NCBI GenBank assembly: GCA_003242035.1
Contig: QBMC01000019.1
Span: forward strand, 1 to 42,704
Origin: Nodosilinea foveolarum
GTDB lineage: Bacteria; Cyanobacteriota; Cyanobacteriia; Phormidesmidales; Phormidesmidaceae
Reading direction: 5' to 3'
Length of the DNA: 42,704 nt
Shown here: piece by piece, positions 33,227 to 42,678 of the stretch
Position numbering within the stretch: position 1 is the first letter of the stretch
Layout: every line of letters starts with the position of its first letter
Made by a program: the position numbers and the translations under genes
The notes under the pieces: model-generated
Databases searched by the model: none
Told to the model about the DNA's origin: nothing
Seen by the model: the letters and a program-made list of their open reading frames with translations, nothing else

Positions 33227-36031
33227 CTAAAAGCTGTGATCCTCACTCACCATCAACGCTACCGGAAACTTAGCTAAAATATCCCCAACCAGCAGCGAAT
33301 CGCCAGACGCAACCGCCTCATTCGTTAGCCAATTCTGCCAAGTCGCCTGCTCCCCACCCGGCAGCTCCACCGCCGTATCGCCCCAAACCTTCTTCCCAAT
33401 CGGCAGCGTCCCCGGCTCGATCAAACTCGTCAAAAACCGAGGCACCACCGTCACCACCGTATGCTCTCCCTTATGCCGAGCAAACGCAATTACATTCTCC
33501 GAATGCTCGCCCGTCACCGTGAGAGGCTGATAGACACCGCCTCTAAACACATTCCGAAAATAGTTTCTAGCCGCCAAGCCCCGAGTCGTCAAAAAGAGTT
33601 TTATCCGCCCATCATTTCTCTCTTTCAACAAAGTCTTCACCAAAGCCGCAGGCTGTTTTTCCCACTGCGTTTGGATACTCTCCAATGCCGCAAACCGCTT
33701 TTCATAATCTACCGGACGGCGATTATCTGGATCGACCAAACTCAAATCCCAAAGCTCTGTCCCCTGATAAAAATCAGGTACGCCCGGAGCCGTCATCTTA
33801 ATCAAAAGCTGCGCTAGCGCATTGTAAATGCCATACTCAGCCACTTTCTTTTGAAAATGTTGCAGCTTTCCTAAAAAGACATTCTCTTTACCCGGCGTCA
33901 AAATCGCCGTCACAAAATCGACAAAGCCTGTCTCATAATCCTCATCGGGTCTCAGCCATGCGGTATGCACCTTAGCCTCGCGCACCGCCTTTACCACGTA
34001 TTCTTCCACACGTGTTCGAAATTCCGGCAGTTCTGCATCATCAAAAGGATACGCGCCAATCAGCGTCTGATACAGAAAGTATTCATCATTGCAATCAGGA
34101 CTCGTTTGCTCGCCCGTTCTTCTCTTCTTATCGTCATTCAGTTCGCTCCAGGTCTTAACTTCCTCTTCCCATTCTTCGGGCAGTTCAGAGAGTACGTTTA
34201 GGCGCGATCGCACGTCTTCACTCCGCTTGGTATCGTGGGTCGAAGTTGCATTTAGCGCCACCGGCCAATGCTCTTGCTTGTAGTGGTTGTAAGTATGAAA
34301 ACTATCCATCGAAATGCCAAAATGATCGGGAGAGCCGCCCACTTCATTCAGTCCAATAAAGCGGTTGTATACATAGAACAACGTGTCCTCTAATCCTTTT
34401 GCCATCAGCGGCCCGGTAAACTGTTGTAGTCTCATGACAAAGTGCAGCCACTGCGATCGCTCCTCAGAAGGCAAAGACTCGTCATATCCCAACATTAAAA
34501 AGCGCTCAATTAGCTCTAGCTCGTTTAGGAGTTGAGGAACACGTTTTCTAGCTTGGGAGATCGCATACTGAATATATTTAAGATCTCGCTTAGAACTTCC
34601 CCGTTGATTAATGTAAGTACAGTAAATCGGGAACGTCACCAGCACTTCTTGAATCGCCGTCTTCAAGCCGTTCGCCGTCAGATCGCGACCATAGCGATAC
34701 TGACTCGCCACTTTCTTCAAAAAGCGAGCCAAATTATCAATATCGCCCACCAAATTTGTTTCAGCAATTAGCGTTTTCTTATCCCACATCATGCGCTCAT
34801 AGCCCTCACGCTGACCGCTAAACTGCTTATAAAATCTCGTAAAGTGCTTCTGATTTGCCTGACAGCAAAATATACCGTTCACATAGTTCAAAAACTCATA
34901 GCCCGAAGTCCCCTGCATCGGCCAGTGCTCCGGCAGCTTCTCATCCGTCTCCAAAATCTTTTCAACGACCGTGTAAACCCCGCCCGTCTTCTCATCCAAC
35001 CGCTCCAAATAGGCCAGCGGATCGTAAAGCCCATCAATGTGGTCAACGCGCAGTCCGTTAAACTTTCTCGCTTTTACCAGCTCAATAATTAACGAATGCG
35101 TCCGATCAAACACCTTCGGATTATCCACCTTCAGGCAAATCAGCTCATTTACCGTAAAGAACCGGCGATAGTTGAGTTCTTCTGCCCCCACTTTCCAAAA
35201 AGAGAGCCGATAAAACTGTTCTAACAGCAAAGTATCGAGCAAATCGAAACTCTTGGGTTTACCCGGCTGACCGTTATAAGCCTCAATATTTTGGTCGATG
35301 AACGTTTTAATTTCGCCGCCTTCCTCATACAGCTCCCACAGCATCTGCTTCACAAAAGCCGCCTGGATTTTCCGCTCTTGCCCCTCCAGTGCCGGAAAGG
35401 TCGTTTTAATCGTATTAATTAACCCCATCAGCTTAATGTAGCTAGGGCTTGCACTTCCCATCTGACGGCGCAGCCAGGGCACCTCATGCGAGAGAAAAGC
35501 CGCATAGGACTCCACTCGCACCGGATAGTGCAGCCCATAATAATTTACCTTTAGCCCGTCTTGCTCGTAGCTAAGCTGAATCTCGCCCCGCTCCAAACAG
35601 CGATCATAAAAATCACCCAGCATCGGCGCAAGCACCTTGCCCTGAATGTCCTCGTAAGAATGCTCCCACTCAATATCAAAGTAGTCGATATATTCCGACT
35701 GAGGCCCATGCTCTAGCACATCCATCAGGTAATGGTTTTGGCCATCGTAAGCCATGTGGTTTGGCACAATATCTTGCAGCCAGCCCATGCCCTGCTCTTG
35801 TAGCACCTCTACCACCGACTCAAAGGCTTCTCGCCCACCTAGCTCAGGATTGATTATGGTCGGATCTACTACGTCGTACCCATGTTGGCTACCACTGCGA
35901 GCGGCAAAAATAGGTGAAGCGTAGATATCGGAAATGCCCAGCCGATCAAGATAATCGACAATGGCTTTGGCCTGACTCAATCCGAAGTCGGGCGTGAACT
36001 GAAGACGGTAAGTGGCTACGGGGGTACGCAT
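33227..36031 (-). CDS. treY: Maltooligosyl trehalose synthase
   Basis: 934 residues, typical size. TreY (GH13) converts the reducing-end alpha-1,4 link of a maltodextrin into the alpha-1,1 link of trehalose. The start TPVATYRLQFTPDFGLSQAKAIVDYLDRLGISDIYASPI and the GSQHGYDVVDP signature are characteristic. Catalytic-region motifs are GLRVDHIDGLYDP (nucleophile Asp), VVEKILETDEKLP (acid Glu) and NATSTHDTKRSEDVRSR. It begins 30 nt after treZ on the same strand with a pyrimidine-rich, Shine-Dalgarno-poor leader, so translation is probably coupled to treZ. The IS element sits immediately beyond its stop. Confidence 0.97.
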   Translation of the reverse strand: MRTPVATYRLQFTPDFGLSQAKAIVDYLDRLGISDIYASPIFAARSGSQHGYDVVDPTIINPELGGREAFESVVEVLQEQGMGWLQDIVPNHMAYDGQNHYLMDVLEHGPQSEYIDYFDIEWEHSYEDIQGKVLAPMLGDFYDRCLERGEIQLSYEQDGLKVNYYGLHYPVRVESYAAFLSHEVPWLRRQMGSASPSYIKLMGLINTIKTTFPALEGQERKIQAAFVKQMLWELYEEGGEIKTFIDQNIEAYNGQPGKPKSFDLLDTLLLEQFYRLSFWKVGAEELNYRRFFTVNELICLKVDNPKVFDRTHSLIIELVKARKFNGLRVDHIDGLYDPLAYLERLDEKTGGVYTVVEKILETDEKLPEHWPMQGTSGYEFLNYVNGIFCCQANQKHFTRFYKQFSGQREGYERMMWDKKTLIAETNLVGDIDNLARFLKKVASQYRYGRDLTANGLKTAIQEVLVTFPIYCTYINQRGSSKRDLKYIQYAISQARKRVPQLLNELELIERFLMLGYDESLPSEERSQWLHFVMRLQQFTGPLMAKGLEDTLFYVYNRFIGLNEVGGSPDHFGISMDSFHTYNHYKQEHWPVALNATSTHDTKRSEDVRSRLNVLSELPEEWEEEVKTWSELNDDKKRRTGEQTSPDCNDEYFLYQTLIGAYPFDDAELPEFRTRVEEYVVKAVREAKVHTAWLRPDEDYETGFVDFVTAILTPGKENVFLGKLQHFQKKVAEYGIYNALAQLLIKMTAPGVPDFYQGTELWDLSLVDPDNRRPVDYEKRFAALESIQTQWEKQPAALVKTLLKERNDGRIKLFLTTRGLAARNYFRNVFRGGVYQPLTVTGEHSENVIAFARHKGEHTVVTVVPRFLTSLIEPGTLPIGKKVWGDTAVELPGGEQATWQNWLTNEAVASGDSLLVGDILAKFPVALMVSEDHSF

Positions 36032-36061
36032 GGGGGAAGAAGGAGGGATAAGAGGCTCGGT

Positions 36062-37936
36062 TTAGGCTTGGGGATCGGCTTGATAGAGAACGATGCTGAG
36101 GCTGGGAATAGCGAGCGTAGAAGCGTCTTGAGGTGAGATTGTTTTTGGCAAATCGTCGTCTGCATGGGCGTCACCCGAGACAGACCACTCAGGCGCAGCG
36201 GAATTGAGCTTTTGATGCCAGGTTTGGTTGCCTAAGGGTAGCTCAACTTGCTCGGTTTTCTCTCCAAAATTTGCCAAACAAATTAAGTCGCCGTTCTCTT
36301 TTTTGCGAGTGTAAAAAAGCACATCGTTCGTATGCTCGGCCTTAATTTCTGGATGATGGGAGATATTCATAATCTGACAATCCCGACGAATTTTCAGCAG
36401 ATTTTTGTAAAACCGATATAAAATTTGTTGCTCTTCGGTAAGCTGAGTTGTACTATCCGTCGGCCAGCTCAAAGTCGATTTTTTCATGGTGTCTGGGCTA
36501 GCCGGATCGGGCGGTGTTCCTTCACTATGAAAGGCGCGAAACTCCTCCTTGCGGCCCTGACGCACAGATTCGAGCAGGTCTTGATCGCCGTGGTCTACGA
36601 AGTAGAGAAAGGGTGCTTTTTCGCCGTACTCTTCGCCCATAAACAGCAGGGGAATAAATGGAGAGAGCAATGTCATCCCGGCCGCGAGCTTGAGTCCGTC
36701 GAAGGAGATTAGGCTGGTGAAGCGATCGCCCGTCATCCGATTACCCACCTGGTCGTGGTTTTGATTGCACACCACAAACCGATAAGAAGGCAAATCTAGC
36801 GCCGGACTGCCGTGATTGCGACGGCGAAAGGGAGAATATTGTCCCGAATAAGCAAAGCGCTCTTGAACCGCCGAAGCCAGCATTTCTAGGCTGGTAAAAT
36901 CGCTGTAGTAACCGATAATTTCGCCTGTTAGCCGGGTGTGCAGCGCATGGTGAAAGTCATCGCTCCACTGAGAATCTAGCTGATAGCCGCCTTGTACAAC
37001 CGGGCGCACCAATCGGGGATCGTTCAGGTCACTTTCGGCAATCAAGTAGGTGCGATAGGCATGGTCGTCGTTAAAAGCATCCACTTTTTCGGCTAGCTCT
37101 TGCAGAAAATGCTTAGCGCCAAAGTCGTAAATAGCGTGTACCGCGTCTAGCCGCAGCGCGTCGAAGTGATAGTCGCGCAGCCAGCTAATCGCATTCTCAA
37201 TAAAGAAGTTGCGAACCCCGTCGCTGTACGAATCATCGAAGTTAATCGCATCGCCCCAAGGCGTTTGATAGCGAGGCGTCGTGTAGGGACCGTACTTGCC
37301 GGTATAGTTGCCCTCTGGCCCTAAGTGGTTATAAACCACATCCATAATGGCCGCGAGTCCGTGCTGATGGCAGGCATCTACCAGCTTCTTTAAGCCGGTT
37401 GGCCCACCGTACGAGTTTTGCACCGCGTAGGGAAAGACCCCGTCGTAGCCCCAGTTGCGATCTCCTGGAAACTGAGCTACGGGCATAATCTCAACGGCGG
37501 TGATGCCCAGATCTACGAGATCTTTTAGGCGGGCGATCGCCGCTTCAAACGTACCCTCTTCCGTAAACGTGCCAATATGCAGCTCGTAAATGATGTAGTC
37601 AGGTAGACGAATGCCTCGCCAGCTCTGGTCTTGCCACTGATATTCACTGTGGTCAATTACTTCAGAAGGGCCATGAACCCCCTGAGGCTGATAGCGAGAA
37701 GCCGGATCGGGCCAGGATTCTAACTCACCGTCTTCGCCAGCAATTTGATAGCGATAAAGCGTCCCTGCGCGTAGGTCGGAAGCCTTTGTATGCCAATAAC
37801 CCCGCTCGTCTTTATCCATCGGCAGCAGCCCGGTCGCCTCTCCCGATGCGTCTACAATCTCTACCGCTACTTGATCTAGCAGCGGTACCCATACTGCAAA
37901 TTCGCAGCCGTTTTGATAGCTCGCACCAACTTTCAT
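36062..37936 (-). CDS. treZ: Maltooligosyltrehalose trehalohydrolase
   Basis: 624 residues from ATG 37936; a TTG at 37987 would add 17. TreZ (GH13) releases trehalose from maltooligosyl trehalose made by TreY. The N-terminal beta-domain (VWVPLLDQVAVEIVD) and the GH13 barrel follow: DVVYNHLGPEGNY, ALRLDAVHAIYD (nucleophile), LIAESDLNDPR (acid/base) and VCNQNHDQVGNR. LLSPFIPLLFMGEEYGEKAPF is the usual TreZ segment. GGGAATAGGGTTT precedes the ATG as a weak Shine-Dalgarno sequence. It is the first gene of a treZ-treY operon. With treY it provides osmotic or desiccation protectant from glycogen ends. Confidence 0.97.
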   Translation of the reverse strand: MKVGASYQNGCEFAVWVPLLDQVAVEIVDASGEATGLLPMDKDERGYWHTKASDLRAGTLYRYQIAGEDGELESWPDPASRYQPQGVHGPSEVIDHSEYQWQDQSWRGIRLPDYIIYELHIGTFTEEGTFEAAIARLKDLVDLGITAVEIMPVAQFPGDRNWGYDGVFPYAVQNSYGGPTGLKKLVDACHQHGLAAIMDVVYNHLGPEGNYTGKYGPYTTPRYQTPWGDAINFDDSYSDGVRNFFIENAISWLRDYHFDALRLDAVHAIYDFGAKHFLQELAEKVDAFNDDHAYRTYLIAESDLNDPRLVRPVVQGGYQLDSQWSDDFHHALHTRLTGEIIGYYSDFTSLEMLASAVQERFAYSGQYSPFRRRNHGSPALDLPSYRFVVCNQNHDQVGNRMTGDRFTSLISFDGLKLAAGMTLLSPFIPLLFMGEEYGEKAPFLYFVDHGDQDLLESVRQGRKEEFRAFHSEGTPPDPASPDTMKKSTLSWPTDSTTQLTEEQQILYRFYKNLLKIRRDCQIMNISHHPEIKAEHTNDVLFYTRKKENGDLICLANFGEKTEQVELPLGNQTWHQKLNSAAPEWSVSGDAHADDDLPKTISPQDASTLAIPSLSIVLYQADPQA

Positions 37937-38078
37937 AAACCCTATTCCCTTAACGCTAGCTTGCGATGCTAAACAGCTCTGCGACAAGCCAAATTGCTGA
38001 ACTGAGCGTTACCTTACCAAACTACCTGTTCGAGAGAGGCTATCTACAGACATAAAAAGACTCAAAAAAACCAGCTCC

Positions 38079-38558
38079 CTATCCCAGCAGCAGCGCATCC
38101 AAAGAAAATTTTCCTGGCCCAAAAACAATAATCAGCGTCAGCATCATACTAAAAATCAAAGCCTTCTCATAGCTAGGCGGCTCGCCCTTTTGACCTTCTG
38201 GCCCTTCGTAATAGTCTCCTAATAAGTAGGGATCGGGTGCAACCATCGGATCGCCTTTTATCAGCTCACCGATGATGGCGTACACCATCGAGACCAAGAT
38301 AGACAAACTACAAAAGGGCGTGAGGAACCCAACAATCAGGCCCAGACCGCCTACTACCATAAAGCCCGCCGATAAAAAGCACAGCGGCAGCGGCGCACCC
38401 AGCGCGTCTGACCAGGTCTTCAGGTTTTGAAGTTTGGGTATGCCATGCAAGATAAATAAAAATCCTACAAGCGCCCTGAAAAAAAACAACATGTATCCTT
38501 GAGGGCCACCGGCAAAGTCGGGATAGATGGATGAGAGTAGCGCGATCGCAGTTTCCAA
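38079..38558 (-). CDS. DoxX-family membrane protein
   Basis: 159 residues. Four hydrophobic helices (about 22-42, 58-80, 82-98, 128-150) and the DoxX pattern FFRALVGFLFILHGIPKLQNL...PLCFLSAGFMVVGGLGLIVGFLTPFCSLSI are present. The start is TTG 38558, supported by a textbook AGGAG seven nt upstream. DoxX proteins are inner-membrane proteins tied to redox or quinol chemistry in some species; the role here is unknown. The gene lies 42 nt after the VOC protein on the same strand and is probably co-transcribed. Confidence 0.85.
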   Translation of the reverse strand: METAIALLSSIYPDFAGGPQGYMLFFFRALVGFLFILHGIPKLQNLKTWSDALGAPLPLCFLSAGFMVVGGLGLIVGFLTPFCSLSILVSMVYAIIGELIKGDPMVAPDPYLLGDYYEGPEGQKGEPPSYEKALIFSMMLTLIIVFGPGKFSLDALLLG

Positions 38559-38600
38559 CAGAAATCTCCTTAGTAATTATAAATTCAGAATTATGAATGA

Positions 38601-39551
38601 TCAGTTCTGCACCAGCAAAACATTATGACCATCTGGCCCGCGCCACAGCACCGCCCGCTTAAACGGCAGCACGTCTGGCAGGTCAATTACCTTTGGTGAT
38701 ACAAACTGAACGCCCATACTCACAGGCGCATCCTCTAGGGCCTCTACCGCCGCGTCGATATCATCCACCAGTAGCTCAAAATGCATATGCACCAAATCAC
38801 TCGTTTTTTGATCAATTGGAAAAGGTCTTGCTCCCGGCGGCGTTAGGTAATCCAAAAACTCTACGCCCAGTCGTCCCGTCGCGGGCGTTAGCGAAGTCAC
38901 AATTACCTTCGCGCTAAAGAGATTATCCATCGTCTCTTGCTTAATCCCAATATTCGTACCGCTGCCCTGATGAGTCAGCCCCAGAATATCTCGATAAAGG
39001 GCCAGACTCCGCTCCGTGCTCGTGATCGCGATCGCCGAGTGATCCATTCCTAAAAAGAGCTTGTCTTTCTCCTGCCAATGGTCGGGGCCAAGCCCAGCCG
39101 GAAACTGCAACAGCTCTAGCGGATGCCCATCTGCATCTCGAAACTTAAAAGCTTTAATGTCATTGGGCAGCGTCTGTGGCTGAGGAGAAATCGGGGTGAA
39201 AGAGAACTTCTGTAGCTGCGTGTAAGCCTTGTCCATATCGCTGACGATGATGGCAAAGTGCTGAAACCACAGATCGTTGCTTTTGCTGTCTTCAGGAATC
39301 GCTTTACTTTCGCCGCCTCTTAAGAACTGCATCAGGCGAATAGTTTCTTGACCTAGCGCTAATGAAACGATGCGCACCTGAGCCTTGGGTACACCATACA
39401 GATAGCTCGCTTCGTCACCGCTCAAAACCGCATCAGCCGTAACGGTAAAATCGAAAGCGCCGGTAAAAAAATCGGTCGCGCTGTTAGCGTCGGAAACCGT
39501 CAGGCCAATAGCTTGAACAGCTTGCGTGGTAATACCGGAGGACGATGCCAT
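38601..39551 (-). CDS. Glyoxalase/dioxygenase-superfamily (VOC) protein, two modules
   Basis: 316 residues with two VOC modules. The first is about 8-152 (AVQAIGLTVSDANSATDFFTGAFDF ... FKFRDADGHPLELLQFP). The second is about 168-316 (MDHSAIAITSTERSLALYRDILGLTHQG ... HMHFELLVDDIDAAVEAL ... RAVLWRGPDGHNVLLVQ). His and Glu at the ends of the modules could hold a metal. VOC proteins include glyoxalases, extradiol dioxygenases and resistance proteins, and the sequence does not settle which. It precedes DoxX in an apparent two-gene operon and is divergent from the hybrid kinase gene. Confidence 0.85.
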   Translation of the reverse strand: MASSSGITTQAVQAIGLTVSDANSATDFFTGAFDFTVTADAVLSGDEASYLYGVPKAQVRIVSLALGQETIRLMQFLRGGESKAIPEDSKSNDLWFQHFAIIVSDMDKAYTQLQKFSFTPISPQPQTLPNDIKAFKFRDADGHPLELLQFPAGLGPDHWQEKDKLFLGMDHSAIAITSTERSLALYRDILGLTHQGSGTNIGIKQETMDNLFSAKVIVTSLTPATGRLGVEFLDYLTPPGARPFPIDQKTSDLVHMHFELLVDDIDAAVEALEDAPVSMGVQFVSPKVIDLPDVLPFKRAVLWRGPDGHNVLLVQN

Positions 39552-39707
39552 AGTGAACTGGGGGACTTCCCGTAGCTTTTTCCTCCGTATTTTTGCATAT
39601 TACCGCTGTATTCCTCATCGTCCTAAAAATAACGCTTCGTTGAATTGGTAGAATGAGTGCTTCATCGGGAGCCGCCGACATCGCTCCTAATTCAGCCCTT
39701 TTAAGCT

Positions 39708-42650
39708 ATGCCTGACGCCTTGCCGCAAACACCCATTACGCCTGTGCCTGCAAACGAGACGGAGCGATTGAGAGCGCTGCATCGCTACAGGGTGCTCGAT
39801 ACGTCTCCTGAGGAAGCTTTTGATCGCATTACTAAGCTGGCAGCGCGGCTGTTTGATATGCCTACGGCGCTGATTTCTCTAGTGGATGAGTCGAGAGCCT
39901 GGTTTAAGTCCTCTGTGGGGTTTGATGCTGGCGAGGTGTCGCGCGATGCGACGCTTTGTAGCTTTGCGGTGTTAACCGACGAGCCGCTGATTGTTCTAGA
40001 TGCCAGACTTGATGATCGCTTTGCCTGCAATCCGTTTGTGCAATCTGAACCGGGAGTGAGGTTCTATGCGGGTGCGCCCTTAATTACTGAGGATGGCTTC
40101 AATCTGGGGACGCTGTGTTTGCTGGACGGTCGGCCTCGCGATCCTTTGAGCGCAGATCAGCAGGCTACGCTGGTTGATTTAGCAGCCATGGTCGTCGATG
40201 AACTAGACCTGAGATTGGCGGCGCACAAAATTACCCAGGCTGACGCTGCGCTACAAGAGACTAATGTGCAGTTGGACACGGCTTTAACGGCAGGCTCTAC
40301 GTATGTTTGGCGCTGGCACATTCCCACTGATCGGGTCATTGTCAGTACTGCGTTTGCTCGCTTGTTTGATGTAGACCCAGTGAGTGCGAACACTGAAGGG
40401 CTGCCAATTAAGTTTTTTATTGACTCAATGCATGAGGAAGACCGCGATCGCGTTTCAGCCGCAATTCAACAGGCCATCGAGACCGGCGAAGCCTATGCCG
40501 CTGAGTATCGCGTTTGTACCGCTACGGGCGAAGAGCGTTGGCTGACGGCAAGGGGCCGAGCTGAGTATGACGAAGCAGGCCGACCGACCGCGTTTCCCGG
40601 TGCGCTAGCTGATATTACGGAGCGTAAACGGGCTGAGGAAGATCGCGATCGCTTTTTCCAGATATCTCACGATATGCTAGCGATTGCCAATCGGGATGGG
40701 TACTTCACTCAGGTCAATCCAGCCTTTACAGAAACGCTTGGCTACACCTCGCAAGAACTAACCGCCCAGCCTTATATCGAGTTTGTGCATCCCGACGACC
40801 AGGCGAAAACGATGGCTGAAGCAGAAATCATCGCCCAGGGTAATCCTACGGTTGAGTTTGAAAACCGTTACCGCGCTCAAGATGGTACTTACCGTTGGAT
40901 TTCGTGGAATGTTGTTCCTTTTGCTAAGCAAGAACTGCTTTACTGCGTGGCGCGAGATGTTACTGATCGCAAGCAGACAGAAGCGAAGCTGCAATCTAGC
41001 AATGATCGGCTGAAGCTGCTCTCTACCACTGCGAACGACCTGCTACTGAACGAAAATCCCAGAGCATTTTTAGCCAATTTGTTTGCCCAAGTTTCAACTT
41101 ATTTAGGACTCGAAGTTTACTTTAATTACCTATTTGATGAAGACCAGCAGTGTCTTCGGCTTCATGCCCATGGCGGTATCTCAGACGAAATTTCTGAATC
41201 TGCAAACGTTTTAGGGCTAGGGCAAGGCGTCTGTGGGTGTGCCTTGCAACAGCGCCATCCTATTGTGGTTGAAGCGGCTCTAGATTCTGATGATCCGCTG
41301 GCTTTGCCGCTAAAGTCGGTTGGCATCAGAGCCTATGCTAGTCACCCACTTATTGTGGGCGATCATGTCTTGGGGACGTTGGGATTAGGCACTCGTCAGC
41401 GCGATCGCTTTACCCCTGACGAACTCCATATTATGCAGGTGATTGCCGACCAAGTGGCGGTGTCTCTGGAGCGATCGCGTCTGGTTTTAGCGCTAGAGAC
41501 CCGCGCCGAAGCGTTGGTTCAAACCAATCGGATTAAAGACGAATTTTTGGCGGTACTTTCGCATGAGCTGAGATCGCCCCTTAACCCCATTTTGGGCTGG
41601 GTAAGTTTGCTTCAAAAGGGAAAACTCAACCCCGCTCAGCAAACTAAGGCTTTGGAGACCATTGAGCGCAATGCCAAACTACAGGCTCAGCTCATTGAAG
41701 ATCTTTTAGACATCTCTCGCATCATGCAAGGCAAGCTGACCTTAACAGCGGCTCCGGTCAGTTTGGCCTTTGTTATTTCGTCCGCGCTGGAAACGGTTCA
41801 GTTGGCAGCAGCGGCGAAAAACATTCAGATCTCGCTTGATCTGGATACGACCGTGGCTCCTGTTTCTGGCGATGCGACTCGCCTTCAGCAAGTGGTGTGG
41901 AACTTGCTCACCAATGCCGTTAAATTCACGCCTGCGGGGGGACGGGTTACGGTCGAACTCCGACAGCTCGACCAGTCGGCGGAAATTCGAGTACGCGATA
42001 CCGGCAAAGGAATCGATTCAAAATTTCTGGCGTATGTGTTTGAGTATTTTCGTCAGGCGGATTCTACGACGACTCGCCGATTTGGGGGCTTGGGGCTAGG
42101 GCTGGCAATCGTTCAACAGATTGTGGAAATGCACGGAGGAACCATTAAGGTCGAGAGTTTGGGTGAAGATCAAGGCGCAACCTTTACGGTGCAACTGCCC
42201 ATTGCGCGGCAGGCGGTTTTGGCGATCGCTGCGCCCACCGCCGCTAAAGCGGAAACTACCAACAGCGTTTTGAGTAACCTGAAAATTCTGGTTGTAGATG
42301 ATGATCTAGATGCCCGCGAGTTTCAGTCATTTTTACTGGAGCAGAGCGGCGCGACGGTCATGGCTGTTGCTTCTGGCTCAGCGGCCTTGCAAGTGCTCGA
42401 TCAGTCGATGCCGGACATTTTAGTCAGTGATATTGGGATGGCTGAGATGGATGGCTGTATGCTGATTCAACAGATTCGCGCTCGTCCGTCTCACCGAGGA
42501 GGAGTTCTGAGAGCGATCGCCGTAACCGCTTATGCCAGAGATCTAGATCGTCAAAGAGCGCTTCAGTCTGGGTTTCAAAAGTGCATCACAAAACCCGTGG
42601 AGCCAGAGGTTTTGATCGCGTCGATTGTAGATTTACTAGGCGGTAGCTAA
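39708..42650 (+). CDS. GAF-PAS-PAS-GAF hybrid histidine kinase with receiver domain
   Basis: 980 residues, cytoplasmic (no membrane segment seen). Order: GAF (about 25-165, FDMPTALISLVDESRAWFKS); PAS with PAC (about 188-310, ending DITERKRAEEDR); PAS with PAC (about 314-425, ARDVTDRKQTEAKL); GAF (about 440-592); HisKA with phospho-His H619 in FLAVLSHELRSPLNP; HATPase (N box WNLLTNAVKFT, RDTGKGID, FGGLGLGLAIVQQIVEMHGG); receiver (about 858-976) with DDD at 864-866, phospho-acceptor D908 and K962. The GAF domains lack the Asp-x-Cys-Phe style motif of cyanobacteriochromes, so light sensing is not indicated. No partner regulator is adjacent. The signal and output are unknown. Confidence 0.95.
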   Translation: MPDALPQTPITPVPANETERLRALHRYRVLDTSPEEAFDRITKLAARLFDMPTALISLVDESRAWFKSSVGFDAGEVSRDATLCSFAVLTDEPLIVLDARLDDRFACNPFVQSEPGVRFYAGAPLITEDGFNLGTLCLLDGRPRDPLSADQQATLVDLAAMVVDELDLRLAAHKITQADAALQETNVQLDTALTAGSTYVWRWHIPTDRVIVSTAFARLFDVDPVSANTEGLPIKFFIDSMHEEDRDRVSAAIQQAIETGEAYAAEYRVCTATGEERWLTARGRAEYDEAGRPTAFPGALADITERKRAEEDRDRFFQISHDMLAIANRDGYFTQVNPAFTETLGYTSQELTAQPYIEFVHPDDQAKTMAEAEIIAQGNPTVEFENRYRAQDGTYRWISWNVVPFAKQELLYCVARDVTDRKQTEAKLQSSNDRLKLLSTTANDLLLNENPRAFLANLFAQVSTYLGLEVYFNYLFDEDQQCLRLHAHGGISDEISESANVLGLGQGVCGCALQQRHPIVVEAALDSDDPLALPLKSVGIRAYASHPLIVGDHVLGTLGLGTRQRDRFTPDELHIMQVIADQVAVSLERSRLVLALETRAEALVQTNRIKDEFLAVLSHELRSPLNPILGWVSLLQKGKLNPAQQTKALETIERNAKLQAQLIEDLLDISRIMQGKLTLTAAPVSLAFVISSALETVQLAAAAKNIQISLDLDTTVAPVSGDATRLQQVVWNLLTNAVKFTPAGGRVTVELRQLDQSAEIRVRDTGKGIDSKFLAYVFEYFRQADSTTTRRFGGLGLGLAIVQQIVEMHGGTIKVESLGEDQGATFTVQLPIARQAVLAIAAPTAAKAETTNSVLSNLKILVVDDDLDAREFQSFLLEQSGATVMAVASGSAALQVLDQSMPDILVSDIGMAEMDGCMLIQQIRARPSHRGGVLRAIAVTAYARDLDRQRALQSGFQKCITKPVEPEVLIASIVDLLGGS

Positions 42651-42678
42651 GGGAAGCGCTTACAAATAGAGTACCCGC

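Noticed and set aside
39708-41500. Cyanobacteriochrome or phytochrome photosensor
   Set aside because: The GAF domains show no conserved bilin-binding Cys-His context or Asp-x-Cys-Phe motif, so they were called as plain GAF domains.
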